Shown in pieces: positions 25,792 to 35,412 of a stretch of DNA of 64,000 nt. How positions within the stretch are numbered: position 1 is the stretch's first letter; each line of letters begins with the position of its first letter. The translations under genes and the position numbers were made by a program. The notes under the pieces were generated by a model. It was given only the letters and a program-made list of their open reading frames with translations. It searched no databases and was not told the DNA's origin. Source of the DNA: Bog-473 sp963809825 (GTDB taxonomy: Bacteria > Actinomycetota > Acidimicrobiia > Acidimicrobiales > RAAP-2); the NCBI GenBank assembly GCA_963809825.1, contig CAWELJ010000011.1, positions 186,001-250,000 of the forward strand, written 5' to 3'.

Positions 25792-26574
25792 CTACCGCTG
25801 CGGGAACACCCGGTCGAAGATGCCGTCGACACCCGAGCCGTGCAGGGTCAGCCCGCCGTCCACGACGATGTTCTGCCCGGTGACGAACCGGGCCAGGTCC
25901 GAGCACAAGAAGACGACGACGTCGGCCACGTCCTCCGGCTCGCCGATCCGCCCTGCCGGCGTCCCTGTCTCGAAGCGTTCCACCTGGTCCGGCATGAACT
26001 CGAACCACGGAGCGGTCATAGCCGTGCGGATCATGCCGGGCGACACCGCGTTGACCCTGATGCTGGGGCCGTATTCGAGGGCAGCCGACGCCGTCAGAGC
26101 CGCGACGGCCGCCTTGCTGGCGGCATACGGCCCTTCCCCCGCAGCAGGCCGCGTCCCGCTGATCGACGCGGTGCTCACGATGGAGCCGCCACCGCCCGCC
26201 AGCAGATGCGGGGCGGCGGCACGGATGCCCGCCCAGACGCCGGTCAGGTTGACGCGGAGGACGCGCTCCCATTCGGACGGATCGAGCTCGTGCAGCCGGT
26301 TGAAGGCGGAGGTGCCCGCGTTGTTGTAGATGATGGCCAGGCCGCCGAGCTCGGATGCGGCCGCGTCGACGGCTCGCTTCAGCGCATCGGGATCGCCGAC
26401 GTCGACGGCGTAGGACACCCCTCCGACCTCGTGTGCGACGGCCTGGGCGGAATCCCCGTCGACGTCGAACACGGCGACCCGGGCACCCTCTTCGGCCATG
26501 CGACGGCAGGTGGCCCTCCCGATCCCGGAGCCGCCGCCCGTGACGACCGCCGTCCGGCCCTCAAGCAGACCCAT
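25792..26574 (-). CDS. SDR family oxidoreductase
   Basis: A 260-residue classical SDR: TGGGSGIGRATCRRM cofactor loop, FDVDGD (aspartate selects NAD), NNAG, catalytic serine in STASISG, YAASK and the NIVVDGGLTLHG ending. It overlaps the end of the TesB-like gene by 14 bases, which places it downstream in the same operon? No: both are on the minus strand and the thioesterase gene starts upstream (27490), so the thioesterase is first and the SDR second. GGGGAGGG precedes the ATG. The substrate is unknown. Confidence 0.86.
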   Translation of the reverse strand: MGLLEGRTAVVTGGGSGIGRATCRRMAEEGARVAVFDVDGDSAQAVAHEVGGVSYAVDVGDPDALKRAVDAAASELGGLAIIYNNAGTSAFNRLHELDPSEWERVLRVNLTGVWAGIRAAAPHLLAGGGGSIVSTASISGTRPAAGEGPYAASKAAVAALTASAALEYGPSIRVNAVSPGMIRTAMTAPWFEFMPDQVERFETGTPAGRIGEPEDVADVVVFLCSDLARFVTGQNIVVDGGLTLHGSGVDGIFDRVFPQR

Positions 26575-27490
26575 GACCCTCCCCTGACGCGACGTTGCGG
26601 TTCACCCAGGGTGGCGCTGTGAAGACCAGCGGCTCATCGAGCTCCCGGATCAACAGCTCCTGGGCCATGCTCAGGTGCAGCGAGCCGTCCTCGCCGTGCA
26701 TCGTGGCGCGGACAGTGGCGCGGCCACCTGCATTCACGAGGGCATGCAGGTCGAAGATGCTCCAGGCGTCCGCCCGCCAGGGACGGTGGAACCAGACGGC
26801 ATGATCGAGGCTGGCGTCGGTGTGTGTGCCCCACGTGCCCAGGCTCAACGGCCTGAAGGCGGCGCCCGTCATGTCGGAGAAGTAGGCCAGCAGGCAGGCG
26901 TGCAACCCGGGGTCGTCGGGCAGGGATTCGCGGGTGCGGAACCAGCACCGCCGCGTGGACAGGTAGGTGCCGTCCTGCCGCTGCTCGGTGGCGCCGAGCT
27001 CCCGGATGTCGAAGGGAAACGGTGCCTCGAACCCCGCGATCTCACCCGGCGGCGGGATCCCGGGACCGATCGGCAACTGGTAGTCGGCGCCGTCCTCGGG
27101 CAGGTGGAACGAACACGTCATGCGGAACGTGTCCTTGCCGTCCACGCTGCTCACGACGTCTCGGAGGCTGAACGACCGGCCGTCGCGCACGGCCTCCACG
27201 ACGTGCGTGGTGCGGGCCCCCGGGACCGTCGGCCGCAGGAAGTAGCCGTGCAGGGAATGTACGTCGAATCCGGCCGGCGCGGTCTGAAGAGCGGCGCTGA
27301 GTGCCTGCGCCACCACCATCCCCCCGAAGGTACGGCCACCGACCCACCAATTGGGACTGGTCGTCGTGAAGGTCGGGCGCCCCTGGACGTCGGGCTCGGC
27401 TCCTTCAGCCGTGATCGCATGGACGAGGTCGGCCACGGTCGCCGACACGACCTCCGCCTCTTCGGCGTCGTCAAGCTCCACGGACGGCAC
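26561..27490 (-). CDS. Acyl-CoA thioesterase II (TesB-like double hotdog)
   Basis: A 309-residue double-hotdog thioesterase. The first hotdog has FGGMVVAQALSAALQTAPAGFDVHSLHGYFLRP (residues 55-90). The second carries THTDASLDHAVWFHRPWRADAWSIFDLHALVNAGGRA, with the conserved active-site aspartate. It would release free acid from acyl-CoA. The start is a GTG. It overlaps the following SDR start by 14 bases, so the two are co-translated. Confidence 0.88.
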   Translation of the reverse strand: MPSVELDDAEEAEVVSATVADLVHAITAEGAEPDVQGRPTFTTTSPNWWVGGRTFGGMVVAQALSAALQTAPAGFDVHSLHGYFLRPTVPGARTTHVVEAVRDGRSFSLRDVVSSVDGKDTFRMTCSFHLPEDGADYQLPIGPGIPPPGEIAGFEAPFPFDIRELGATEQRQDGTYLSTRRCWFRTRESLPDDPGLHACLLAYFSDMTGAAFRPLSLGTWGTHTDASLDHAVWFHRPWRADAWSIFDLHALVNAGGRATVRATMHGEDGSLHLSMAQELLIRELDEPLVFTAPPWVNRNVASGEGHGSA

Positions 27491-27508
27491 CCCTCTCGGT
27501 CATTCCGG

Positions 27509-28027
27509 TCACGAAAGATCAACCTCGACCGCCGAGCCCTGGGCGACCAGGTCCACCATTCGGTTGTCCTCGGCGTAGCGGAGGCCCTGCACGTTGAAGA
27601 GGTGCACCTCGGGTGCATCGACGGGGAAGGGGCCCCAGTGCCAGGTGCCGCGGTGCAGCACGAGCGGCTCCAGGGGTCCGATGCGGAAGGCGCGGATCGA
27701 CGCGACGTCGGCTCCTTCGCCGAATTCCACCCCAGCGGGCGCAACGGCGATCACCGCCGCCACGTCGAGGGACATCAGGGACTGGGTGTGGGTGTCGTGG
27801 CGGAAGAGCATCTCGCAGCGCAGACCATGGTCGGTCTCGGGGACCTCGGCCCGGGCGTGGCCGATGAGGTTCACATGGGCGTCCGCCCATTCGAAGGACA
27901 TCCGGTGGTCGCCGTCCCTGGGGTCGGTGTCCGCCACGGGGAGCCAGCCGAAAGGCGACCACGCAGCTTCCGTGAGCCGCTCCGGAACGATGATCGGCTC
28001 TTTCCCTGGTGACCCGTTTGTGGACAT
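27509..28027 (-). CDS. Ureidoglycolate lyase-like (AllA fold) protein
   Basis: A 172-residue protein with the AllA cupin-like fold: SFGWLP-type start (AAWSPFGWLP), EMLFRHDTHTQSLMSLD and the signature LVLHRGTWHWGPFPV. AllA cleaves ureidoglycolate to glyoxylate and urea. No other purine-degradation gene is present, so it may use a different substrate. Its promoter region, shared with the divergent cupin gene, contains operator site D, including a minus-strand TAGACT -10 box (28109-28104) inside the palindrome. Confidence 0.7.
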   Translation of the reverse strand: MSTNGSPGKEPIIVPERLTEAAWSPFGWLPVADTDPRDGDHRMSFEWADAHVNLIGHARAEVPETDHGLRCEMLFRHDTHTQSLMSLDVAAVIAVAPAGVEFGEGADVASIRAFRIGPLEPLVLHRGTWHWGPFPVDAPEVHLFNVQGLRYAEDNRMVDLVAQGSAVEVDLS

Positions 28028-28083
28028 CGCTCACTCTCACCTCGTCGACGGGTCACACGGCGGTGCGCCCCGGTGCCCCGCGG

Positions 28084-28111
28084 CCTAACCTGACAGCGGA
28101 GTCAGTCTAGG
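28084..28111. promoter_or_regulatory. Candidate TetR operator, site D (cupin / AllA-like promoters)
   Basis: Core CCTGACAGCGGAGTCAGT at 28089-28106, flanked by CCTA on the left (28084-28087) and TAGG on the right (28108-28111). -10-like boxes sit inside it on both strands: TAACCT (28086-28091, plus) and TAGACT (28109-28104, minus). The layout copies site C, so one repressor would block both divergent units. Confidence 0.65.
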
Positions 28112-28132
28112 AAAACTTGGGAGGCCCTCAGC

Positions 28133-28516
28133 ATGGATGTCCGCAGCATTGAGGCGAAGGCGCCGGTGGTCGAGCACAACGGCACCGTCCCGGTCTGGTG
28201 GATGATCGAATCCCGTGAGTTCAAGGACATCACCGACGGGGGGTACCTCGAGCTCGTCAACGAGTTCGAGGTTCCGGGCGGAGGCCTGGTCGACCCGCAC
28301 TCGCACCCGACCCACGAGTTCTATTACGTGATGTCGGGGAAGGGGATCATGACGATCGACGGAGAGGACCGCCCGATCTCGCAGGGTGACCTCGTGTACA
28401 TCCCGCCCGACAAGGTGCACTCGCTGCGCCCCATCAGCGACCACGCCCCCATCCACTGTTTCTGCTTCGCCATCGGCGTGAAGGGTGCCGGCGTCATCAA
28501 CTACACGACGCACTAG
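28133..28516 (+). CDS. Cupin domain protein
   Basis: A 127-residue single-cupin protein. Motif 1 is DPHSHPTHEFYYVMSGKG (metal ligands H, H, E) and motif 2 is GDLVYIPPDKVHSL (third histidine), so metal binding is expected. The reaction is unknown; small cupins of this type are often isomerases or dioxygenase-like helpers in catabolic operons. GGGAGG lies just upstream of the ATG. The 2-hydroxyacid dehydrogenase follows directly, so the two form an operon below operator site D. Confidence 0.85.
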   Translation: MDVRSIEAKAPVVEHNGTVPVWWMIESREFKDITDGGYLELVNEFEVPGGGLVDPHSHPTHEFYYVMSGKGIMTIDGEDRPISQGDLVYIPPDKVHSLRPISDHAPIHCFCFAIGVKGAGVINYTTH

Positions 28517-29482
28517 GTGTCACGCGTCCTCGTCACGCGCCCATTGACTGAGGGCGGCACCGATCCACTCCTCCAAGCGGGCATCGAGATCGTGGAACCC
28601 GACGTCAGCGCACCGCTTGCGCCAGGAGATCTGGCCAGGCTGGCCCCGGACTTCGACGGCATGGTGTGCCACCTCACAGACCGGGTCGACGCAGCCGTCC
28701 TCGAATCGGGACGGGCCGGGCGACTGCGTGTGGTGGCGAACGCCGCGGTCGGGTACGACAACATCGACGTCGCAACGGCCACCAAGGTGGGCGTCACGGT
28801 GTGCAACACACCCGGGGTCCTCGATGACACGACTGCGGACCTCACGTTCCTCCTCATCCTCGCAGCGACGCGCCTGGCTTCAGACGCCGAGCGGGATCTG
28901 CGAGAAGGCCGGTGGGGCGGTTGGGGATTCGGCACGCATCTGGCCCGGGACGTGCACGGTGCGACACTCGGACTGGTGGGCTTCGGTCGCATCGCACGGG
29001 CGGTGGCGCAGAGGGCGTCCGGATTCGACATGGAGGTCATCCACACGGCCCGCCACGAGACCGGGCTCAGTGGATTCGTGCCGGCACTGCACGAGTTGTT
29101 GAGGCGCTCCGACATCGTGAGCCTGCACGTGCCCTTGAACGAGTCGACCCGCCATCTCATCGGGGCGGCCGAGCTGGCTGTCATGAAGCCCACTGCGATT
29201 CTCATCAACACGGCCCGTGGGCCGGTGGTCGACGAGAATGCGCTGGTCGACGCCCTCGAGGCGGGCACGCTCTTCGCCGCGGGTCTCGACGTGTTCGACG
29301 GCGAGCCGGCTCTCAACCCGCGCCTGTTGACGGCTCCCCGCGCCACGCTGCTCCCCCACATCGGGAGCGCGACCATTGCCACGAGGACTCGCATGGCTCG
29401 GCTCGCCTGCCAGGGAGTCTGTGACGTTCTGGCCGGGCGGACACCGCCCAACGCGGTGCTCCCCGCACCGCAGCCCTCGTAG
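28517..29482 (+). CDS. D-2-hydroxyacid dehydrogenase (glyoxylate/hydroxypyruvate reductase-like)
   Basis: A 321-residue NAD(P)-dependent dehydrogenase. The catalytic arginine is in NTARGPVVDE, the glutamate follows about 30 residues later, and the histidine is in LLPHIGSAT. The nucleotide loop is LGLVGFGRIARAVA, with H-T-A-R after beta 2, suggesting NADPH. The GTG start touches the cupin stop codon (TAGGTG), so translation is coupled. It reduces a 2-oxoacid such as glyoxylate, which would suit the neighbouring AllA-like protein, although that link is inference. Confidence 0.88.
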   Translation: MSRVLVTRPLTEGGTDPLLQAGIEIVEPDVSAPLAPGDLARLAPDFDGMVCHLTDRVDAAVLESGRAGRLRVVANAAVGYDNIDVATATKVGVTVCNTPGVLDDTTADLTFLLILAATRLASDAERDLREGRWGGWGFGTHLARDVHGATLGLVGFGRIARAVAQRASGFDMEVIHTARHETGLSGFVPALHELLRRSDIVSLHVPLNESTRHLIGAAELAVMKPTAILINTARGPVVDENALVDALEAGTLFAAGLDVFDGEPALNPRLLTAPRATLLPHIGSATIATRTRMARLACQGVCDVLAGRTPPNAVLPAPQPS

Positions 29483-29589
29483 CGGCGACCGTTCCCCCGG
29501 GAGTTGCATCACCCTGGTGACTTCCCCGAGGTCGAGGGATACGATCGAATAGCCGTTTGACGACTCTGCCCTGAGTGGAGGAGGTGGCC

Positions 29590-32500
29590 GTGCGCACGGT
29601 CCGAGGACTCACCCTCGTGGCGCTGACGACGGTGCTGACCCTCGCCCTCGTCGGCATCCTCGGCGCCCGGGCGCTCTCACCGCCCGCAGGGGCGACCACA
29701 CCTCACTGGCAGACGACCGCCAGTTACCAGCCGTTGACGAACGTGCGGGCCGTGTCGTGCGCACCGAGCATCTCGCCGAGCTCAGCGACCTGCGTGGCTG
29801 TCGGCGACGACGGAGGCAAGGTCGCCTCCATCATCGTGACCAACAACGGCGGCACCACGTGGAGCACCTCGACTCCGCCCGTGGGAGTCAGCACCCTCGC
29901 CACGGTCTCGTGTCCCTCCGCTTCGGTCTGCTACGCGGGAGGCGGCTCGGGGATCATGAAGTCCTCGGACGGAGGAACCAGTTGGAGCCTGCAGGACTCG
30001 ACGTTCCCGGCTGAGTCGATCTCATGCTTCACGATCGACGAGTGCACGGCAGTCGGGGGATCGGGAATCGCAGAGACAACAGATGGTTCTACCTGGAACC
30101 CTCCAGACGGCTCCCCCTGGACTGCAACTCTCTTGCGAGTGTCTCATGTTCAAATGCGATTACTGTGCGTCGCAGTAGGTGTTGTCAATCTCAAATCCTT
30201 CCATCGTCGGCACTCAAGATGGAACCACTTGGACTGATGCTTGACTCAACCGTCTGTCTGACCCGTGATCTGTCCGTTTATTGCTGCAATCTCATCAACA
30301 TTGCGTAGCTGTCGGGAATAGCCAGGGGGTGGGGCGCTACATCCCTAGAGACCGTGACCTGACTCAGTGGATCGCCCCTTCCTCGATACCCCGCTGGCGC
30401 ACAACTCGAACTCTATTGCGTGCCCCAACGAAACGACCTGCATCGCCGTAGGGACGAACCTCAACTCGACGCCGTACGTCATCTACACATCCAACAGCGG
30501 CTCCACTTGGACCCCTCAGAGCCCTCCCCCAAACGCCGTCGATCTGACGGGCATTTCGTGCTCGACCGCGCTTGCCTGCGTTGCTGTCGGGAGCACCGGC
30601 AACAACGGGGCGGGATCGACGATCATGGGGACCACGACTGGTGGGTTGTCATGGACAGCTCAGAGCCCCCCCGCCGGTACCAGCGTGATCAACTCGGTCT
30701 CATGTCCCAGCACTGCGGAATGCTTCGCGGCTGGGCTCGATTCGGTATTCAACTCGAGGAACGCCGGATACGCATGGACCGCCCAGTCGATCCCCGCCGA
30801 CGTGAGTGGCCTCAACGGGATCTCTTGTGCGTCGACCTCGGTCTGCACGGCGGTGGGGTTCGGGATCTTCGGCACTCCCGTCCTGATCGGAACCACCGAT
30901 GGCGGCACAACGTGGACGCCGGAGACCGTGCCGCCTGGAACAGGAACCCTCACCGCGATCTCATGTGCCAGCACGAGTGTCTGTCAGGCGGTGAGCGATT
31001 TCAATGCCGGCCCCGGCTCGCCGAGCATCATCGTGACGACCGACGGGGGAACTGCGTGGACGCGGGAGAGTTTTCCAGCCACAGTGTCCAACTTCACCGC
31101 CATTTCCTGCGTGGACACACTCCACTGCGTCGCCGTGGGCTCGTCGTCCGGAGGCCCAACGGCTGCAGTTCTCAGCACCACGAATGGCGGCAGTTCCTGG
31201 ACATCGCCATCCGTCTTCCCCAGTGTCGGCAGCCTCAGCGGCGTCTCGTGCTCGAGTGCCTTGACGTGCGTTGCCGTGGGCTCACGGGTCATCTCCACCT
31301 CAGACGGCGGGGTGCAATGGGTGGATAGGGGAAGTCCCGACGGCGCCCCCGCCCTCTCCTCAATCAGCTGCATCAGCGCGACCGACTGCACAGCCGTCGG
31401 TGCGGGAAACATCCTGGACACTGTCGACGGTGCCTCGAGCTGGACGAGCCAAGCCGTTCCCGCCGGGATCGGCTCCCTCGTCGGTGTTGCGTGCGCCGGC
31501 ACCGCCAACTGCGAGGCGGTCGGTGCCGGCGCCAACTTCGGGGGCACCATGGTGACCCTCTCAGCACCACCGACGGTGACGACGAGCAACCTGGCCAGCG
31601 GCACCATCGGGGTGGCCTACGCAGGCTCACTCGACGCCATCGGGGGCTTGGCGCCCTACTCGTGGGCTGTCACCGGCGGCGTGCTTCCTCCCGGCCTGCG
31701 GCTGGCACCCAACGGAATCATCAGCGGAACTCCGACCATTTCCGGTGAGTACTCCGTCACCGTCACGGTCACCGATGCCAACCTCCTTACCGGCGATGCC
31801 GTCCTCGTCATCGCCGTCGAACCCATCGCGACACCTGGGTACTGGGAGGTCGCGAGCGATGGCGGCATCTTCAGCTACGGAGGTGCCCAGTTCTACGGCT
31901 CCACCGGCAGCCTCCATCTGAATGCACCCATCGTCGGCATGGCGGCAACGCCGGACGACGCCGGGTACTGGCTGCTGGCATCCGACGGCGGTATCTTCGC
32001 CTTCGGCGACGCCATCTTCTATGGATCGACGGGCGGCATGCATCTCAACGCGCCGATCGTGGCCATGGCCCCCACCCCCGATGGTGCCGGCTATTGGCTG
32101 GTGGCGTCCGATGGTGGGATCTTCGCCTACGGCGATGCCAACTTCTACGGCTCCACCGGTTCCCTCACTCTCGCCAAGCCCATCGTGGGCATGGCGTCAT
32201 CGGTCGATGGACTCGGCTACTGGCTCGTGGCGTCCGACGGTGGGATCTTCGCCTACGGCGATGCCAACTTCTACGGCTCCACCGGTGGCGTGCCGCTCGA
32301 AGAGCCGATCGTTGCGATGACCCCGGCCCCCGATGGTGGCGGCTACTGGCTCGTGGCGTCCGACGGTGGCATCTTCAACTTCGGCGACGTCAGCTACTTC
32401 GGGTCGACCGGCGGCATGCCCTTACGGGCACCGGTCGTCGGCATGGATCGCACCGCCGACGGTCAGGGCTACTGGATGGTCGGGCGAGACGGCGGGATCT

Positions 32501-32943
32501 TCGACTACGGCGATGCCGGGTTCTTTGGATCTGCGGGTGGATTGCAGCTGAACCGACCCGTGGTCGGAATGGCGGCGATTCAGTCGCTGGCCGCTGGTCC
32601 GGCGCCGGCTGTCGAACACAGCGTGCCCTCTGTTCTCCCGCAGCTCGTCCAACAACCCACGGATCAAACCGTGGTGCCTGGTGGCACGGCCACATTCTTC
32701 GTCCGGGTCACGGGTGATCCGACGCCGGACGTGCAATGGCAGGTGTCGACCGACGAGGGCGTCTCGTTCAGCGGCCTCCCCGGGGCGGTGTCACAAACGT
32801 TGACCGTGAGGCCGGTGACCCCGGGTGAGCAGTGGAACCGCTACCGCGCTGTCGTCGAGAACGCCGCCGGCTCGGTCACGTCCTCCTCCGCCGCGCTCAT
32901 CGTCGGTACGACAACCCCGCGGTTCAGCCCTCCAACGCGCTGA
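29590..32943 (+). pseudogene. Secreted multi-repeat protein, frame broken near 30.1-30.4 kb
   Basis: One exported protein appears to span this region. The GTG at 29590 follows AGGAGG and begins a signal peptide (VRTVRGLTLVALTTVLTLAL). About 15 YCF48-like units follow, with SC....CVAVG and T.DGG..W signatures, then a He_PIG Ig-like domain, six 42-residue GYW repeats and a final Ig-like domain. Frame 1 is open from 29590 to about 30120 and from 30367 to 32943. In between, recognisable pieces of the same repeat sit in other frames: LASVSCSNAIT (frame 3), CVAVG (frame 1), SNPSIVGTQDGTTWTDA (frame 2), HCVAVGNS (frame 2). At least five frame changes would be needed. This is either a decayed gene or an error-rich patch. 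The function is probably cell-surface; the partner is unknown. Confidence 0.7.
31837..32577 (+). repeat. Six tandem 126-base (42-residue) GYW-type repeats
   Basis: Each unit starts GYW.(V/L)ASDGGIF.(Y/F)GD and ends (P)(I/V)VGM with a short variable link. Units 3 and 4 are nearly identical at DNA level over their first 70 bases, suggesting recent duplication or gene conversion. The motif is common in secreted proteins of Acidimicrobiia and probably forms a beta-propeller or beta-solenoid. Confidence 0.85.
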
Positions 32944-32962
32944 CCGGCGTCCGCCAGGCTCC

Positions 32963-33784
32963 TCACGGCGCCGTGGGCGCCCCGTGCGGAAAGGGGTCGT
33001 CGGCAACCCCTTGGCCCTGGTCCGCGAGCCAGCCACACCATTCGTCCACCCCCTCGCCACTGCGGGCGCTGGCCATGATCACCCGGGCCGTCGGGTTGAC
33101 CCCGGAGAGATTGGCAAGGAACTCGTCGAGGTCGAAATCGAGGTGTGGCAGCAGGTCGATCTTGTTCACCACGACCACATCGGCGGCCCGGAACATCACG
33201 GGGTACTTCAACGGCTTCTCCTCACCCTCGGTGACCGAGAAAACCATCGCCCGGGCGTCCTCCCCCACCCGGAACTCGGCCGGACACACCAGATTGCCGA
33301 CGTTCTCGATGATCAGGAGGTCCAGTTCGGGCAACGGCAGGCGCTCGAGGCCGGACCGGACCATCACCGCATCGAGATGGCACTCGCCGCCGAACCCGGC
33401 ACTCGTGTTGACGACGGAGATGGCAGCGGCGCCCGCACCGTGGAGACGGTCCGCGTCCAGGCTCGTCGCAATGTCTCCTTCGAGCACCCCGATGCGCACC
33501 GAACCGCCGAGCATCTCCAGGGTCTTGCGCAGGAGCGTCGTCTTCCCCGCACCCGGAGACGACATCAGGTTCACCGCACGGACGCCGGCTGCGGCGAGCT
33601 GAAGTCCGTTGTCGTCAGCGACCCGGTCGTTCTCCGACAGCAGGTTCTCCAGGATCGTGACGCGCGTCTGACCCGTCTCGATGTACCCCGAATGATCCCC
33701 GACGTCGCGATCGTGCTCGTGATGCTCGCGATCGTGCTCGTGGGAGTGATTCGTGCCGTCGGCGTGGACATGGAACCGACCCAC
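32963..33784 (-). CDS. hypB: Hydrogenase nickel incorporation GTPase HypB
   Basis: A 273-residue GTPase that delivers nickel to the hydrogenase large subunit together with HypA. A histidine-rich N-terminal segment (residues 4-32, HVHADGTNHSHEH and on) can store nickel. The P-loop is SSPGAGKTT, followed by DIATSLDADR, the N-T-S-A-G-F-G-G-E-C-H-L-D metal/dimer site and NKIDLL for guanine recognition. The start is a GTG two bases after the hypA stop. It belongs to the nickel module with hypA and the NiCoT permease. Confidence 0.95.
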   Translation of the reverse strand: MGRFHVHADGTNHSHEHDREHHEHDRDVGDHSGYIETGQTRVTILENLLSENDRVADDNGLQLAAAGVRAVNLMSSPGAGKTTLLRKTLEMLGGSVRIGVLEGDIATSLDADRLHGAGAAAISVVNTSAGFGGECHLDAVMVRSGLERLPLPELDLLIIENVGNLVCPAEFRVGEDARAMVFSVTEGEEKPLKYPVMFRAADVVVVNKIDLLPHLDFDLDEFLANLSGVNPTARVIMASARSGEGVDEWCGWLADQGQGVADDPFPHGAPTAP

Positions 33785-33786
33785 GG

Positions 33787-34125
33787 TTAGGCATCCACCA
33801 GATCAATCGACACCACGAGGAGCTCCTCGCCGCTCAGCAACTTGACGTCGAACCCCCCGCAGGCCCCGCAGGTGAGGATCGGCATGTCGAGGGTCGTGCG
33901 TGCTGCACACGCGAGGCACTCGACGACGGCGGGCACCTGCTCAATGACGAGCTCGGCATCCTTGAGGTCCGTGCCGCTCGAGACGACCTCCCAGCTGAAC
34001 TGCAGGGCATCGGGCACGACCTGGCGCAGATGTCCGATCCGGACCTTGACCTGGGCTACCGGGCGGCCCTCCGCGTGCTTCTCCGCTGTGCTCGCAATGG
34101 CGTTGCAGATGGAGAGTTCATGCAT
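33787..34125 (-). CDS. hypA: Hydrogenase nickel metallochaperone HypA
   Basis: A 112-residue HypA. It starts MHELS, where His2 binds nickel, and carries the structural zinc site CLACA..TTLDMPILTCGAC. The GTG at 34134 would add three residues and remove the required N-terminal M-H, so the ATG at 34125 is taken. GAGGTG lies upstream. It hands nickel to HypB. Confidence 0.95.
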   Translation of the reverse strand: MHELSICNAIASTAEKHAEGRPVAQVKVRIGHLRQVVPDALQFSWEVVSSGTDLKDAELVIEQVPAVVECLACAARTTLDMPILTCGACGGFDVKLLSGEELLVVSIDLVDA

Positions 34126-34176
34126 CGCTTGCACCTCGCCTGGAGCATACCGACAGGAGCAGGACGAGGGTCGGGG

Positions 34177-35301
34177 TCAGGCCGACACGACCTCTTCCAT
34201 CGAATCCCGGGCCAGAGCGGAGCTCCATTTCTCCTCGACCCGGGCCAGGCGCCAGTACAAGAGGGCGACCACCCACGTGGCGACGAACAGGCCGACGATC
34301 ACGAAGCCGGCTGCGTTGAGGTTGAAGCCGCGCACGAAGTCCCAGAAGGGTGACCTCAGATTGGCCTGTTGTCCGATGAGCCCGAGGATCTCGATGGTGC
34401 CGACGAAGAAGGCAACCGCAACGGACAGGCCGGTGATGGTGAGGTTGTAGAAGACCTTGCGTACCGGGTTGGCGAAGGCCCAGTCGTAGGCGAAATTCAT
34501 GAAATAGCCGTCCAGCGTGTCGAACGTGCACATACCGGCGGCAAAGAGCAACGGGAGCGAAACGATGGCGTACACAGGAAGTCCGCCGACGACGGCCGAT
34601 CCGGCGATGACAAGGAGTGCGACCTCTGTTGCGGTGTCGAATCCCAGCCCGAAGAGGAAACCGACGGGGTACAGCTTCCAGGAGCTGTCGATTCGCCGCG
34701 CGTAGCCACCGAGCAGCCGATTCATCACCCCGCGCTTGTCGAGCTGGCGCTCGAGCTCGACGGGGTCGTATCGCCCCGACCTCATCTGGCGGTACAACCG
34801 GGTGATCGACAGGAGCACACACAGGTTCACCAGAGCGATCAGGTACAAGAACGTGCCGGAGATCGAGGTTCCGACGACGTTCGTCACCGAATGGAGACCC
34901 GACGTCTGCTGGTTCACTTGGATGTTGAGGGCTCGGATGCCGAAGCTGAGCGCAAGGGCCAGCAGAAACACGACGCTCGAGTGGCCGAGCGAGAAGAAGA
35001 AGCCGGCGCCGAGCGGCCGTTGCCCCTCACTGACCAACTTGCGGGTGGTGTTGTCGATGGCGGCGATGTGATCGGCATCGAAGGCGTGGCGCATGCCCAG
35101 CGTGTAGGCCAGCACCCCGGTACCGAGCCCGAACAGCTTGGTCTGTGAGACATGGAAGTGATGGCCGACCGCTCGGGACAGCAGCGTCCAACCGACGACG
35201 TTGAGAAGGACGATGACAGCCGCCATGCCGGCGACCTGGGCCCACTCCCGACGCGTCAGGCCCGACGTCGCGGTGTCTGCACAGCCCGGCGCCATTGCCA
35301 T
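34177..35301 (-). CDS. NiCoT-family nickel/cobalt permease
   Basis: A 374-residue membrane protein with about eight helices. The NiCoT signature RHAFDADHIAAIDNTTR (about residues 71-87) supplies the metal-selective histidines; LGFDTATEVALL and the GMCTFDTLDGYFM segment are the other family motifs. It imports nickel for the hydrogenase. GGGAGG lies eight bases before the ATG at 35301. It is divergent from a Fur-family gene with a Nur-box-like palindrome between them, so repression by nickel-bound regulator is expected. Confidence 0.93.
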   Translation of the reverse strand: MAMAPGCADTATSGLTRREWAQVAGMAAVIVLLNVVGWTLLSRAVGHHFHVSQTKLFGLGTGVLAYTLGMRHAFDADHIAAIDNTTRKLVSEGQRPLGAGFFFSLGHSSVVFLLALALSFGIRALNIQVNQQTSGLHSVTNVVGTSISGTFLYLIALVNLCVLLSITRLYRQMRSGRYDPVELERQLDKRGVMNRLLGGYARRIDSSWKLYPVGFLFGLGFDTATEVALLVIAGSAVVGGLPVYAIVSLPLLFAAGMCTFDTLDGYFMNFAYDWAFANPVRKVFYNLTITGLSVAVAFFVGTIEILGLIGQQANLRSPFWDFVRGFNLNAAGFVIVGLFVATWVVALLYWRLARVEEKWSSALARDSMEEVVSA

Positions 35302-35345
35302 CAGCCCGCACCTCCCGCGGCGGTCGTCTCGAGGCACTGTACGGT

Positions 35346-35366
35346 TATTGCGATTACTTCGCAATA
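35346..35366. promoter_or_regulatory. Nur-box-like palindrome
   Basis: Perfect 8-base arms TATTGCGA and TCGCAATA with five bases (TTACT) between them. The shape equals the Streptomyces Nur box (TTGCAA-N5-TTGCAA). It lies between the divergent NiCoT permease and Fur-family genes, 44 bases before the permease ATG. Confidence 0.7.
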
Positions 35367-35412
35367 GTCCGCGTCGCCACTGAAGCTGAACCCATCCCGG
35401 TACGATCGCGAC

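Noticed and set aside
30100..30370. Low-GC patch as an inserted mobile element
   Set aside because: No inverted ends, target duplication or transposase is seen, and the patch still encodes pieces of the host gene's own repeat.
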